Part shown: piece by piece, positions 54,028-62,843 of the stretch
How positions within the stretch are numbered: the first letter of the stretch is position 1
Layout: every line of letters begins with the position of its first letter
DNA from: Marinifaba aquimaris
Lineage (GTDB): Bacteria; Pseudomonadota; Gammaproteobacteria; Enterobacterales; Alteromonadaceae
Length of the DNA: 64,000 nt
NCBI RefSeq assembly: GCF_013328345.1
Contig: NZ_JABULX010000004.1
Span: 124,001 to 188,000 of the forward strand
Reading direction: 5' to 3'
Made by a program: the position numbers and the translations under genes
The notes under the pieces: model-generated
Told to the model about the DNA's origin: nothing
The model's input: only the letters and a program-made list of their open reading frames with translations
Databases searched by the model: none

Positions 54028-54173
54028 AATTTTTGACTCCAATAACTGCAGTTTTAAATTGGTAAAATGTTTGTGTGAGTCACATTAGGTTATTATATTC
54101 ACTGATTAATTAACCAATAATTTAACCGTAATCATCTGCAATCTAACTTTTTATTGGTGTGCCACTTAATGCT

Positions 54174-54980
54174 TTAACCGGGCTCCTCATTTAGCACTTG
54201 GCTACGAATAGTTTTAATTACACCGTTTTCTTGGTTACTAGGCGCGATATGGCGTGCCACTTTTTTTATATCAGGATGCGCATTAGCCATTGCGTAGCTG
54301 TGATAGGTGGCTGTTAGCATTTCTTTATCGTTTAGATAATCTCCAAAGCTCATACTTTGCTCATAAGTGAAATCAAATATCTCCCTTAACTGACAAATAG
54401 CTTGGCCTTTAGATGCGCTCGGATGCATGATATCAAGCCATATATAAGCGCTGATAACGACTTGATGCGTTGTTTCAAAGTGGGGGGCAAGATGAGGGTA
54501 AACATGTTTTTCAGTACCGTTAAAATCTAGAATAGCGACTTTGATAAACTCATCATTGACTTGTTTTAAGTCATCAACAATTTCTAGCTGGTGGTAATAC
54601 TTTCGTATCTCTGCTAGCGCTTGTTGATTTTTAGTTTCAACATAAGCTGACTTTTTGCCACAAACGACAATAAAAGCAGATTTTATCTGACGTGTTTTTT
54701 CGATAATTTGACTAACGACTATCGGGCTGATGCTTTGGCTAAATAGGACTTTATCTTGATAAACGACGAGTGTGCCGTTTTCAGCAATAAATAACATTTT
54801 GTTTTTTATGCCTGCAAATTGTTTAGCTAAGCTTTGGTATTGTCGACCAGATGCTGCGGCAAAAACGATGTTCTTTTTTGACAGTTGTTCAAATACTGCA
54901 AAAAAATCAGTTGGTAAACACTTATTGTCATCTAATAACGTACCATCCATATCGACGGCAATAAATTTAATGGATGTCAT
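54174..54980 (-). CDS. Cof-type HAD-IIB hydrolase
   Basis: 268 residues. HAD motif I DMDGTLL is at about 8-14 (nucleophile Asp8 and acid Asp10), motif II SGR near 43, and the Cof cap in the middle. The C-terminal motif IV FGDYLNDKEM takes the place of the more usual GDxxND spacing. Members dephosphorylate sugar phosphates, FMN or pyridoxal phosphate. The substrate is not predictable. The GNAT gene lies 22 bases upstream and is probably in the same operon. Confidence 0.9.
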   Translation of the reverse strand: MTSIKFIAVDMDGTLLDDNKCLPTDFFAVFEQLSKKNIVFAAASGRQYQSLAKQFAGIKNKMLFIAENGTLVVYQDKVLFSQSISPIVVSQIIEKTRQIKSAFIVVCGKKSAYVETKNQQALAEIRKYYHQLEIVDDLKQVNDEFIKVAILDFNGTEKHVYPHLAPHFETTHQVVISAYIWLDIMHPSASKGQAICQLREIFDFTYEQSMSFGDYLNDKEMLTATYHSYAMANAHPDIKKVARHIAPSNQENGVIKTIRSQVLNEEPG

Positions 54981-55002
54981 ATAGTCTCTTTTTTAGCCAA
55001 TA

Positions 55003-55452
55003 TTAATCAGGTTTAATGACAAAACCTCGTTCAATGCCATCCTTTAAACCGACTGAACGATAAAGTTGATGTGCACCTTTAAGTTGCTCTCCTGAGAGTA
55101 ACATGACTTTGTAACAACCTTTTTGCCAAGCGAGCTTAATTGCAGAATCAATCACCTTTTGACTCAAACCTTGACGACGAAAATCAGCAGAGGTAACAAC
55201 ATGTTCTATCATCGCAAAAGGTTTTGCACCATTAGTCAGGGTTAAATTCAGCGTTAGTGAACAAGTTGAAGCAAGTTTCCCGTCCATATCGGCGACAATG
55301 ATATCCGTTCTGTCATCATGGAGCATATTTTGCCAAGTGGTTTGAGCTTGCTCGGGCGTTAATAATGGATCATTCGGTCTTAATTCATCATAAAGTTGTA
55401 GTATTTGTGCTAAGTCATCTTTTTTAGCCGTTCTTATCTGCATAATTGGCAT
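55003..55452 (-). CDS. GNAT family N-acetyltransferase
   Basis: 149 residues. It has the GNAT fold with a beta4 strand MIEHVVTSADFRRQGLSQKVID containing the acetyl-CoA pyrophosphate loop (RRQGLS, near 91-97). Acceptor unknown. Starts at codon 1 or the ATG at codon 4 (55443) are both possible. Upstream of the HAD hydrolase gene on the same strand. Confidence 0.88.
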   Translation of the reverse strand: MPIMQIRTAKKDDLAQILQLYDELRPNDPLLTPEQAQTTWQNMLHDDRTDIIVADMDGKLASTCSLTLNLTLTNGAKPFAMIEHVVTSADFRRQGLSQKVIDSAIKLAWQKGCYKVMLLSGEQLKGAHQLYRSVGLKDGIERGFVIKPD

Positions 55453-55648
55453 ATTTCCCTATGTCATTGAGCCTTAGGTAAACTAAGTTAGCAAAAAAGT
55501 TAAATGAAAATATAGATTAAAAACAGTTTGTTAGTCTGCTTTGTATACCAAACTAACGCTTTTGCCTTTAGGTTCCATAATCTTTGCACATTTGATGGGT
55601 ATATTATGCAGCAGTTAGGTAGTTATGTAGTCAGCTTAGAGGTAATTA

Positions 55649-56248
55649 ATGGAAAAAATGATCAAAAAGCTTTTAGTGGTAAATATGTTACTGATGTTAG
55701 TTTGGGCAAGCCGAGCAAAAGCTGCACTCATTGTGTATACAGATAGAGCGGCATTTGAAACGGCTGTGAATGCACCACTGAGTTTTGAAGGCTTTAATGA
55801 TAACACACAAACTCATGTAGATGTTTCAGGCTTTAAAGCGTATCGCATGACGACAAGTTTAGTTAGTGAAGGTGACAAAGCCCTGTCAGTTCGAGAAAGT
55901 AATACTTTGACTGTCAGTTTTGATCACGATGTGTTTGCTATAGGTTTTGATGTGAACGAACTTAATGCGAATAACCTGACGTACTCTGATGATGCTGGTC
56001 ATGAAATCATCAATGCGCTGATGGTGACGCAAGTTTGGAATGAAAGTTCATTTTTTGGCGTGATCAGCGACGTTGCCATTAATTCGTTTAGCTTATCAGG
56101 GCAGGGTGGCACAACGACTGCTTTTTATGGCTCCGATGCATTGAGTTATACCGCACCTGTAGAAGTGAGTGCGCCCTCTAACACCTCTGTGTTATTACTT
56201 GCCGGTTGCGCAATTGCACTATTGCGAATAAAGCGACAGTCCGCTTAG
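55649..56248 (+). CDS. PEP-CTERM-type exported protein
   Basis: 199 residues. The signal peptide ends near SRAKA/AL. A beta-rich body at about 27-170 (LIVYTDRAAFETAVNAPLSFEGFND) resembles other PEP-CTERM exopolymer-associated proteins. The C-terminal tail VSAPSNTSVLLLAG...RIKRQSA has the order APS motif, hydrophobic helix and basic end. That is the Alteromonadales variant of PEP-CTERM, cut by exosortase. The specific function is unknown. AGAGG lies seven bases before the ATG. Confidence 0.78.
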   Translation: MEKMIKKLLVVNMLLMLVWASRAKAALIVYTDRAAFETAVNAPLSFEGFNDNTQTHVDVSGFKAYRMTTSLVSEGDKALSVRESNTLTVSFDHDVFAIGFDVNELNANNLTYSDDAGHEIINALMVTQVWNESSFFGVISDVAINSFSLSGQGGTTTAFYGSDALSYTAPVEVSAPSNTSVLLLAGCAIALLRIKRQSA

Positions 56249-56281
56249 TTAAGTTCCTATAAAACGTGTGAAAGCGTTTGC

Positions 56282-56320
56282 CAAAAGTTTAGTGAGTTGC
56301 GACTAAACTTTTGACTTTTT
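56282..56320. terminator. Terminator after the PEP-CTERM gene
   Basis: 12-bp stem CAAAAGTTTAGT/ACTAAACTTTTG, 8-base loop, then ACTTTTT. It lies between converging genes. Confidence 0.82.
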
Positions 56321-56364
56321 AAACAAGTAAGATTGGTTTCTACTGCCTTCATCTTAGCAATTTT

Positions 56365-56880
56365 CTAAAGATTATTGGTAAACCCCTTTAACTGGTCCAA
56401 CTGTTTTATATGGTAAAAGTGCTTATTTTGTTTTTTGGCCAGTGTTTTTAGCTGATTGACAAGTTCATCATTCCAAAATGCTTTACTCAGCGTTAAATAA
56501 CGATAGCTTTGCAAAGTACCTCTCAAAACTGAGCTGCCTTTAGGCCAACCTTTAGGTGATTGGAATAAGCTTTTCATGAGTCGCTTGGTCACTAAGTAAT
56601 AAGCAGTGCTATAGGGAAGATCGACATAAATTAAGGTATCGGCAGATTGTACTCTTTGCTCAAAACTACTGAGCGTCCCTAAGCCATCAATCAACCACCT
56701 TTCTTTAGTTAAGATTTCATCGTGTGCATGATGAAAAACCTCTTTACTTACCGCTTCTCCATTGGGTTTAAATTGTATCGCATCTAAGTGAAATAATGGC
56801 ATATTAAGCTGGGTTGAAAGTTGATGGCTAAGTGTAGACTTTCCACTGCCGGGTTTTCCGAATATGGCGACTTTTTTCAT
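56365..56880 (-). CDS. P-loop adenylate kinase-like protein (topology modulation/FlaR type)
   Basis: 171 residues. Walker A GKPGSGKST is at about 8-16, followed by the nucleotide kinase-like LFHLDAIQFKPNGEAV and WLIDGL. This is the family annotated as topology modulation protein or FlaR, small P-loop kinases of unknown substrate. GGAGGT lies close before the ATG. Single minus-strand gene converging on the PEP-CTERM gene. Confidence 0.83.
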   Translation of the reverse strand: MKKVAIFGKPGSGKSTLSHQLSTQLNMPLFHLDAIQFKPNGEAVSKEVFHHAHDEILTKERWLIDGLGTLSSFEQRVQSADTLIYVDLPYSTAYYLVTKRLMKSLFQSPKGWPKGSSVLRGTLQSYRYLTLSKAFWNDELVNQLKTLAKKQNKHFYHIKQLDQLKGFTNNL

Positions 56881-56932
56881 ATGACCTCCGTTTACTAAAT
56901 TGTACCTAGAGGCAGATAAAACAAACCCGCCT

Positions 56933-56958
56933 CGTAGGCGGGTTTTGAAATTAAAATA
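56933..56958 (-). terminator. Second terminator-like hairpin downstream of the TSP3 gene
   Basis: 10-bp GC-rich stem AAACCCGCCT/AGGCGGGTTT, 3-base loop, T-rich on the minus-strand exit side. It backs up the hairpin at 57088-57116. A weaker palindrome CATTCCA-CA-TGGAATG lies at 56972-56987. Confidence 0.65.
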
Positions 56959-57087
56959 CAGTTAAACCCACCATTCCACATGGAATGATGATAATTTGAA
57001 ATACTTGGGTTAAAACTGAATGTATTTTGTTGATAACACAAGCTTGCTGGCTTTTTTCTTTACTGTCAATACTCTGTTCTTAAAAAG

Positions 57088-57116
57088 ATAAGCTAGCACT
57101 TTATTAGCTAGCTTAT
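57088..57116 (-). terminator. Terminator of the TSP3/GlyGly-CTERM gene
   Basis: 10-bp stem ATAAGCTAGC/GCTAGCTTAT with a 9-base loop. It is followed on the minus strand by CTTTTT, 13 bases past the stop. Confidence 0.82.
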
Positions 57117-57128
57117 GTCTATTTAACG

Positions 57129-57671
57129 TTATGATTGCCTTTTTCTAAACCAAGCAAGTGAGAATAATGACAGTATACCAAATGACAAACTACCACCGCC
57201 GCCACCGCCACTTGAGCTGGTGTTTGAAGCTGTGCCTGTTCGGTTATTAGTCGCAGTTGCCGTATCACTGGTATCTGTTGTATCACTTGAATCATTAGTG
57301 CCATTATCTACAGCGTTATCATCAGTGCTGTTATCAGTATCAGTAGTGTCATCAACCGTATCATTATTATCCGTACTGTCATTGTCATCAGTATCGTCAA
57401 TGGGTAGACCAGAGTAATAAGTTAAGTTTGACGCTTGATCGAAGTTTTCAACAATTCTTACTAAACCAATATCCTCTGCAAAATGTAGTTTTGCCATGTA
57501 GTAAAGTGAAACCGTATTTCCGTCAATGTCGGCATCTGCCCATAAATGGAACTCACTGGCTAATGTGTCAAACTCACCCACAGGTGTTGTAATCGTTTCG
57601 TGTTTATAGCTTACATTGCTGCTCCAACTGACATTTCGAAGGCCATATAGGGTCGATATCAACTCGTCCAA
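57129..57671 (-). CDS. 3' fragment of the TSP3 gene with GlyGly-CTERM tail (after frameshift)
   Basis: 180 residues by the open frame, beginning only at a TTG, with no ribosome site. The sequence continues the upstream protein in the +1 frame: a beta domain (GLRNVSWSSNVSYKHETI..., LWADADIDGNTVSLYYMAKLHFAEDIGLVRI). A low-complexity Asp/Thr/Asn stretch (about 90-150) follows, then SSGGGGGGS, a hydrophobic helix and WFRKRQS. The last part is a GlyGly-CTERM signal (TIGR03501), processed by rhombosortase on type II secreted proteins. On its own this fragment has no signal peptide. It belongs to the gene starting at 59196. Confidence 0.8.
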   Translation of the reverse strand: MDELISTLYGLRNVSWSSNVSYKHETITTPVGEFDTLASEFHLWADADIDGNTVSLYYMAKLHFAEDIGLVRIVENFDQASNLTYYSGLPIDDTDDNDSTDNNDTVDDTTDTDNSTDDNAVDNGTNDSSDTTDTSDTATATNNRTGTASNTSSSGGGGGGSLSFGILSLFSLAWFRKRQS

Positions 57672-59196
57672 TGCCTGAATTGCCCCCTTGATGAGTTAAA
57701 TCAAACCCTTGGCTAAGTTCAATATCAACGTCGTAAGCTTGGTTGTTGATATTTAATCCAGGTATATACAAACCATTAAATACAAGGGAATCCTCCTGTG
57801 CACTTAAGTACATTTGTGAGCCCGAACTAAAGCTAATTGGTGTAATGCTTTGACCGTATATTTGTTTGTTGTTTGCTAAGTTTACCGTTAAACCTGAATC
57901 GTATTGCCATGTGCTACCTGAGGTTAATGGTAAGAAATCAGTTGCATTTAGTACTATGCGTGTTGCATCTTCTGGAAACGCATCGTTTTCATCAAGCACG
58001 CCATCGTTATCATCATCTGTGTCGAGGTTATTTCCGATACCATCGTTGTCACTATCTTTTGATTCAGAGTAATCAAATGGAAAGTCATCTTGCGTATCAG
58101 GAACACCGTCATTATCGTCATCTAAATCGGCATTATCACCCGTGCCATCAAAATCAGCATCTTGGCTTTCTGTTGCATCTTTAGGGAAGATGTCAACCTC
58201 ATCAATAACACCATCGTTATCAAAGTCATTTTCAACAAATTGATAAGTAGTTAATTGGGGAATACCAGTATCACTCAAAGAGACCACTAATAAACTGTTA
58301 TTACTAATAGGTTCAAGTGCTACGGGTTTAGCTGCTAGTTCAAATGAGTCTGTTTCGTTAAGAGTAAAATCGGCATTGTAGCGATTGATATGACTGATTG
58401 TGTTATCTTCGTTACCACTTAGTGTAATTATGTTTCCCGCAACCCACTCTACATCGGTAAACTCTGCTTCATTTGGGCTTAAGTTCGTTAATTCCACCAT
58501 ATAAGTGCCGCTGACGACTCGGCCACTACCCAGTGCTATTTGGTGCCCAGATTCGGATGGTTTGATATTGTGACTCCAACCCTCTGAATCGTGATATGAG
58601 CTATCTTGTGCGTAACCAAGGTAATTGGTATCTGCATTAAATACCATCCAGTTAAGGTCGGCAGGCGAGAAGTTTGATAGGTAGTAAACACGCTCTTTGA
58701 TAGGGTGATACAAGTAATCTTGAGTGGGCTCTATTTGATCGGATAACAACGTTTCAGCTCCATTGATATCATATGCTGATAAACGGCCCCAAGAGCTTGT
58801 GCTTTGTCTAACAAAAAGGCTATCACTGACGCTACTTAACGTAGAGACAAAAAACTCAGTGGTAAGGAAAGGTTTCACACTATCATCACTAATGTCTATG
58901 TAATCTATTTGCTGAGTATTATCACGTTGCAGTAAATAAATTCTGTCATGTGCTGCTGAGTAGGCTAATTTAGCTTGTGTTTGCTCAAGTGAAATGGTGT
59001 CTAAATAGCGCTTTTCAGTAATCGACCAACGGAATATGCTGTTGTTATCTTGGCTACTGAGATAAACCGTATCATTGTTTTTATCTATAAAAACGTCATC
59101 GGGCGTATAGGCTAACCCCGTAGGGTCAATATTCGCTTGTGAGCCGAAAGAGGCCGCAATTAGCATACTTAAGACCCTGGGCTTGAAATGCTTCAT
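57604..59196 (-). CDS. Exported beta-propeller protein with thrombospondin type 3 repeats (5' part, frameshifted)
   Basis: 530 residues as read. The signal peptide is at about 1-22 (cleavage near SQA/NI). A YncE-like propeller region (about 28-320) has repeated short WD-like strands. Three or so Ca2+-binding TSP3 repeats lie at about 325-415 (DFDNDGVIDEVD, DDDNDGVPDTQDDFP, DTDDDNDGVLDENDAFP), followed by a beta domain. After a run of five G (C at 57683-57687 on the plus strand) the frame is lost, and the last 25 or so residues are out of frame. Removing one G joins the frames as THQGAIQALDELI and restores the GlyGly-CTERM tail. Probably a secreted or surface Ca2+-binding protein. Confidence 0.82.
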   Translation of the reverse strand: MKHFKPRVLSMLIAASFGSQANIDPTGLAYTPDDVFIDKNNDTVYLSSQDNNSIFRWSITEKRYLDTISLEQTQAKLAYSAAHDRIYLLQRDNTQQIDYIDISDDSVKPFLTTEFFVSTLSSVSDSLFVRQSTSSWGRLSAYDINGAETLLSDQIEPTQDYLYHPIKERVYYLSNFSPADLNWMVFNADTNYLGYAQDSSYHDSEGWSHNIKPSESGHQIALGSGRVVSGTYMVELTNLSPNEAEFTDVEWVAGNIITLSGNEDNTISHINRYNADFTLNETDSFELAAKPVALEPISNNSLLVVSLSDTGIPQLTTYQFVENDFDNDGVIDEVDIFPKDATESQDADFDGTGDNADLDDDNDGVPDTQDDFPFDYSESKDSDNDGIGNNLDTDDDNDGVLDENDAFPEDATRIVLNATDFLPLTSGSTWQYDSGLTVNLANNKQIYGQSITPISFSSGSQMYLSAQEDSLVFNGLYIPGLNINNQAYDVDIELSQGFDLTHQGGNSGIGRVDIDPIWPSKCQLEQQCKL

Positions 59197-59373
59197 TCTT
59201 AATCCTTAAGATTTATTATTATAATAATGCACTTTTTATCGCATTTTGGGGTTGAATAGGGGTTGCTAAGATTAACTAACAAGGCTTTAGGTTCAAAAAT
59301 TTATAGTGCTTACGAAACTTGTTGTTTTTCTTGTTTATCTTGTTGATTTTAAATTGATACTCTTATTTTAATT

Positions 59374-60354
59374 TTAACTTAAGTTGAGTTCTGTAAGGTT
59401 TTTAATCAAACTTAATCTATTATCTGCGCGGGGTTTGAATGATGAAGTTACCGATACCACTAATTCATCTGATTGATTAATGTATAGCGCATTTCCGCTA
59501 TCACCCAATGCGGCATAACAACCCTTGGACTTGTCTATTACCCACCAGAGGTAGCCATAATCGGCATACGATGAAGTAGAGTGTGTTGATGTACTGAGCT
59601 GAATCCAACTTTCATCAACAATTTGCTCGTTGTGCCAACGCCCTTTGTTTAGATAAAGTAAACCCAGTTTGAGTAAATCATTGGCATTGATGGCCAAACC
59701 CCAACCTGTTGAGACATCACCTACAGGATCGCAGGCCCAACCATTGACTTGTTTTGCCTTAACTAGATTAAAGTAACTCGCTTTATCTGTGATGGCTATT
59801 TTTGTTTTTGCTGCAATACCAAGTGGTTGGAACAAGTGCTGATTAGCAAAGTTAATTAACGGATGACCGCATGCGTTGCGCATTAAACCTGATAGTAAAT
59901 GCAAGCCAACGGTGGTGTATTTAAATACGCCTAGATTTTGCTTGCCGCCTAATAAATCCAAACAACTTTTTGTCCAATCATGGCTCGAATACACTTTTGT
60001 ATAGGGTTCGTATTTAAATTTATATGGCGCAGTCATAGATAAAATATCTTTAATTTTAACGCTAGGGAGTATCTTCTCTCCTCTTTTGAGTCGATAATCT
60101 GGAAAGTAATCTAAAACCTTATCTTCAATACTTTTTATTTGCCCTTTTTTAAGTGCAATACCAACCAATATAGAAACAACACTCTTAGTCACAGATGCAA
60201 CGTGTATATTGTGATGAGCTAAGTGTGGTTGATACGAAACGATTGTTTTCCCTTTTTTATTGGCTATTAAACTGATGATGTTGCCGTGATGCGATGTAAT
60301 GTATTTATTAGTTTGCTGTGCATTGTCAGCTTTTGTTGTGTTTAGTCTGTCCAT
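59374..60354 (-). CDS. Serine hydrolase, class C beta-lactamase family
   Basis: 326 residues. The SxxK motif is in ASVTKSVVSILVGIAL (Ser near 79, Lys near 82). A Tyr motif occurs in the middle, and YGYLWW near 270 is typical of family S12/beta-lactamase-related esterases and DD-peptidases. No signal peptide is visible, so it is probably cytosolic and more likely an esterase or amide hydrolase than a true beta-lactamase. A 177-base spacer separates it from the TSP3 gene. Confidence 0.85.
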   Translation of the reverse strand: MDRLNTTKADNAQQTNKYITSHHGNIISLIANKKGKTIVSYQPHLAHHNIHVASVTKSVVSILVGIALKKGQIKSIEDKVLDYFPDYRLKRGEKILPSVKIKDILSMTAPYKFKYEPYTKVYSSHDWTKSCLDLLGGKQNLGVFKYTTVGLHLLSGLMRNACGHPLINFANQHLFQPLGIAAKTKIAITDKASYFNLVKAKQVNGWACDPVGDVSTGWGLAINANDLLKLGLLYLNKGRWHNEQIVDESWIQLSTSTHSTSSYADYGYLWWVIDKSKGCYAALGDSGNALYINQSDELVVSVTSSFKPRADNRLSLIKNLTELNLS

Positions 60355-60447
60355 AAGGCCTCTCCCATAAAAATTGGGATCAGCCTAATAAAATGATTTT
60401 AAAAAATATAACTAAATTTTAAAAAATAAATGCAATAACAGGGCTAG

Positions 60448-60978
60448 CTAGTCAGTGTACCGGTCACAAAAGCGCAGTGCTTTATCAAAACCAAAGCTTT
60501 GCATATGCGCCTTTAAAGCTGCTTGAATTTGGGGGGATTTTCGTTTGCTGTTCGGATTTTGCATGATATCGACATAATAAGTGAGATAAGGTTGATAGCG
60601 ATTAAATGGGATCAAGCCTTGTTCAATATGCGTCTCAAGTACTTCTAGTGAATCAAAAAAGTGATCAAAGCAATCTCGAACAAATTTTTGTTCAATGGTG
60701 TAGCTCTGTTGGCCTTTGATTGGACCTAAACCTTTCAATATATCATCGTCATTAATACTGATGACCTTTGGTTGCCCTTCTTCAAAAAGCTCTGGGTGCA
60801 AATATTTAGCACTGTTCCAATCTAACATTTTCATTGCTGCTTGATTGCGAATATCACTTTTGAAATGTCTCATTTCTTGCCCAACAAACTCTAGTTTTTT
60901 CCATTTCTGGTTAATGACAAAGCTGGAAAGCGCCACGAGTAAAGAAACAATTGAGATAATAAGTGCAGAATAATCCAT
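60448..60978 (-). CDS. DUF4760-like membrane-anchored protein
   Basis: 176 residues. A single N-terminal membrane helix (about 4-23) is followed by a soluble helical domain. The layout, with a short anchor and then QKWKKLEFVGQEMRHF and an acidic helical body, fits the DUF4760 group, which has no known function. AAGGAAG lies upstream of the ATG. Single gene. Confidence 0.65.
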   Translation of the reverse strand: MDYSALIISIVSLLVALSSFVINQKWKKLEFVGQEMRHFKSDIRNQAAMKMLDWNSAKYLHPELFEEGQPKVISINDDDILKGLGPIKGQQSYTIEQKFVRDCFDHFFDSLEVLETHIEQGLIPFNRYQPYLTYYVDIMQNPNSKRKSPQIQAALKAHMQSFGFDKALRFCDRYTD

Positions 60979-61190
60979 GGAATCTTCCTTATAGGTTTGA
61001 TGTGCTAATTAGCTTAGTTCATTCGATTTGACTCAGTATTAAATTTTAAGCTAGTTAAAAATAGCGTTTTTTTAACCATTGTGATTCATCAATACTTCAT
61101 TTTTTCTGAATAAAAAATAAACAATAAAAAAGCAGGCTTGTTTAAGTAAGACACTAAGGTCTTATTTAAACAATCTAGAAAGGAATAATG

Positions 61191-61628
61191 ATGAAACTTA
61201 AAATGGCTATATTTACTGCGCTTTTTGCTACAACGTTATCAGCATCTGCCAATGCTCCCGATCAATTTTGCTACTATGAATATCAACCTGTAGATGTGAT
61301 CACGATTGAATGTGAATACGAAGCTAGTTTTGATTATTACGGTTTACCTCACTATTACGTTCCACCACAAACGTCTTGCCCATCATGGGCGACTCGAAAA
61401 GTCAGCTTTGAAAAAGATATTACTAAAGTTGAAACTAAAGTGGGTGTTGGCTATGTACCTTCGTGTGGTTCTAAGTGGATTTCTTATGACTGGAATGGCA
61501 GCCACACTGTGAATGGTCGTAAATGCGATTATTGGTGGAGAGAGGGCGCAAATATTACAGGTTATGAAGATAAGCGCACGGTACGCACAGAAACTCGTCG
61601 TGTTCGTGTGTGTGAAGATTTGCGTTAA
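61191..61628 (+). CDS. Small exported cysteine-rich protein
   Basis: 145 residues. The signal peptide ends near SASANA (about 22). The mature part has seven cysteines (DQFCYYEY, IECEYE, TSCPSW, PSCGSK, GRKCDYW, RVCEDL and neighbours) and many Tyr/Trp. It is probably a disulfide-rich periplasmic or secreted protein. No family recognised. Two ATG codons are adjacent; the second (61191) has better spacing from AAGGA than 61188. A terminator follows directly. Confidence 0.7.
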   Translation: MKLKMAIFTALFATTLSASANAPDQFCYYEYQPVDVITIECEYEASFDYYGLPHYYVPPQTSCPSWATRKVSFEKDITKVETKVGVGYVPSCGSKWISYDWNGSHTVNGRKCDYWWREGANITGYEDKRTVRTETRRVRVCEDLR

Positions 61629-61645
61629 TTATCAATGATATAAAA

Positions 61646-61673
61646 AAAGCCGTATTAAACAATACGGCTTTTT
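61646..61673. terminator. Terminator between the cysteine-rich gene and yciI
   Basis: 11-bp stem AAAGCCGTATT/AATACGGCTTT, loop AAAC, flanked by A and T runs, so it works for both converging genes. Confidence 0.9.
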
Positions 61674-61697
61674 AACTCGTCTCAATTGGTGAGATCG

Positions 61698-61997
61698 TTA
61701 AGGTAGCACTTTTTTAAATGGTTTAACGATAACACTTTGATATACACCTGCTTCAATGTAAGGGTCGGCGTCTGCCCAAGTTTGAGCTTGTTCGAGTGAA
61801 TCGAATTCAGCAATGACAGTTGAGCCAGTAAACCCTGCTTCACCTGGATCTTCAGCATCAATTGCTGGATTAGGTCCCGCTACTAATAAACGGCCTTGAT
61901 GTTTTAACTCGTTTAAACGAGCAAGGTGTTGCTCGCGCACTTGTTTGCGAAGCGGCAAGCTATTTTCAACATCTTGACTAAAAATTACATACCACAT
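61698..61997 (-). CDS. yciI: YciI family protein
   Basis: 99 residues, close to E. coli YciI along its whole length ([39 protein letters not shown]). It has a small ferredoxin-like dimeric fold with a conserved His-Asp pair (EQHLARL and ADADPY). Its role is uncertain; in E. coli the gene is near trp/ton genes. AAAAGGA lies before the ATG. It is 36 bases after trpA and probably the last gene of the trp transcript. Confidence 0.93.
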   Translation of the reverse strand: MWYVIFSQDVENSLPLRKQVREQHLARLNELKHQGRLLVAGPNPAIDAEDPGEAGFTGSTVIAEFDSLEQAQTWADADPYIEAGVYQSVIVKPFKKVLP

Positions 61998-62033
61998 GGT
62001 GATGTCCTTTTAATATTATTCTTTATCGTTCGA

Positions 62034-62843
62034 CTACTTTTGGGTAGCCGCTTTCATGTCTTTTGCAAATGCGGTTAGTTGCTCCAACATTTGCGGCACA
62101 TTATCTAAGTTCGCTTCGATGATCTTAACCACGGCTGAACCTGAAATTGCGCCAGCAGCACCTGCGTTAATCGCTTCTTTTACCTGTTCAGGTGTTGAGA
62201 TACCAAAACCCAGTAAAGGCGGAGCAGCATTGTATTCTTTTAGTTTATCAAGTAAGTGACCAATCGGCTTACCGGCTTTAGTTTCCGTTCCTGTTACACC
62301 TGCACGGCTTAATAAGTACGTATAGCCTTCGCCAAACTCAGCTACTTTTTTTAATGTCTCATCACTGCCGTTTGGCGGTGCAATAAAAATGCTCTGTAAA
62401 CCTTTTTCTTTAGCCGCTGCTCTAAAAGGTGCTGATTCATTAATCGGCGCATCGGCAACGAGCACAGAGTCGACGCCTGCGTTCACTAATTTATCGTAAA
62501 AAGCTTCGATGCCTGTTGAATAGACAAGGTTGGCATAAAGTAATAAGCCTACAGGTGTATCTGGATGCTTTTCACGAACCTTAGCTAACATATCTAAGCA
62601 ATCCGGAGGTGTAACTTTAGCGTTTAACGCTCGAACATTAGCACCTTGAATCGTTGGGCCATCGGCAACAGGATCTGAAAATGGGATCCCCAATTCCAGC
62701 GCATCAGCACCACCTGCAACTAAGGCATCGATTACTTGAAGCGATACTTCAATTGATGGGTCGCCTAAAGTAACAAAAGGGACAAATGCCGCTTGATTTT
62801 TTTCATCGAGTTGTTGAAATAAGTCCTGATAACGATTTGTCAT
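62034..62843 (-). CDS. trpA: Tryptophan synthase alpha chain
   Basis: 269 residues, the standard TrpA length. It splits indole-3-glycerol phosphate into indole and glyceraldehyde 3-phosphate in the alpha2beta2 complex. Catalytic Glu is in [11 protein letters not shown] (about 48) and Asp in [10 protein letters not shown] (about 60). The phosphate loop LLGFGIST is near 209. The ATG shares its A with the trpB stop codon (TAATG), showing tight coupling to trpB. Confidence 0.97.
   Translation of the reverse strand: MTNRYQDLFQQLDEKNQAAFVPFVTLGDPSIEVSLQVIDALVAGGADALELGIPFSDPVADGPTIQGANVRALNAKVTPPDCLDMLAKVREKHPDTPVGLLLYANLVYSTGIEAFYDKLVNAGVDSVLVADAPINESAPFRAAAKEKGLQSIFIAPPNGSDETLKKVAEFGEGYTYLLSRAGVTGTETKAGKPIGHLLDKLKEYNAAPPLLGFGISTPEQVKEAINAGAAGAISGSAVVKIIEANLDNVPQMLEQLTAFAKDMKAATQK

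Noticed and set aside
57873-58184. Plus-strand open frame with many His/Tyr residues opposite the TSP3 repeats
   Set aside because: It is the reverse complement of the repetitive Asp-codon region; biased composition, no ribosome site, no homology pattern.
57990-58200. DNA-level tandem repeat
   Set aside because: The repetition comes from TSP3 protein repeats with diverged codons; no exact DNA repeat array.
59374-60354. True antibiotic-resistance beta-lactamase
   Set aside because: The SxxK motif is present, but there is no signal peptide and the overall pattern fits the broad serine hydrolase group rather than AmpC.
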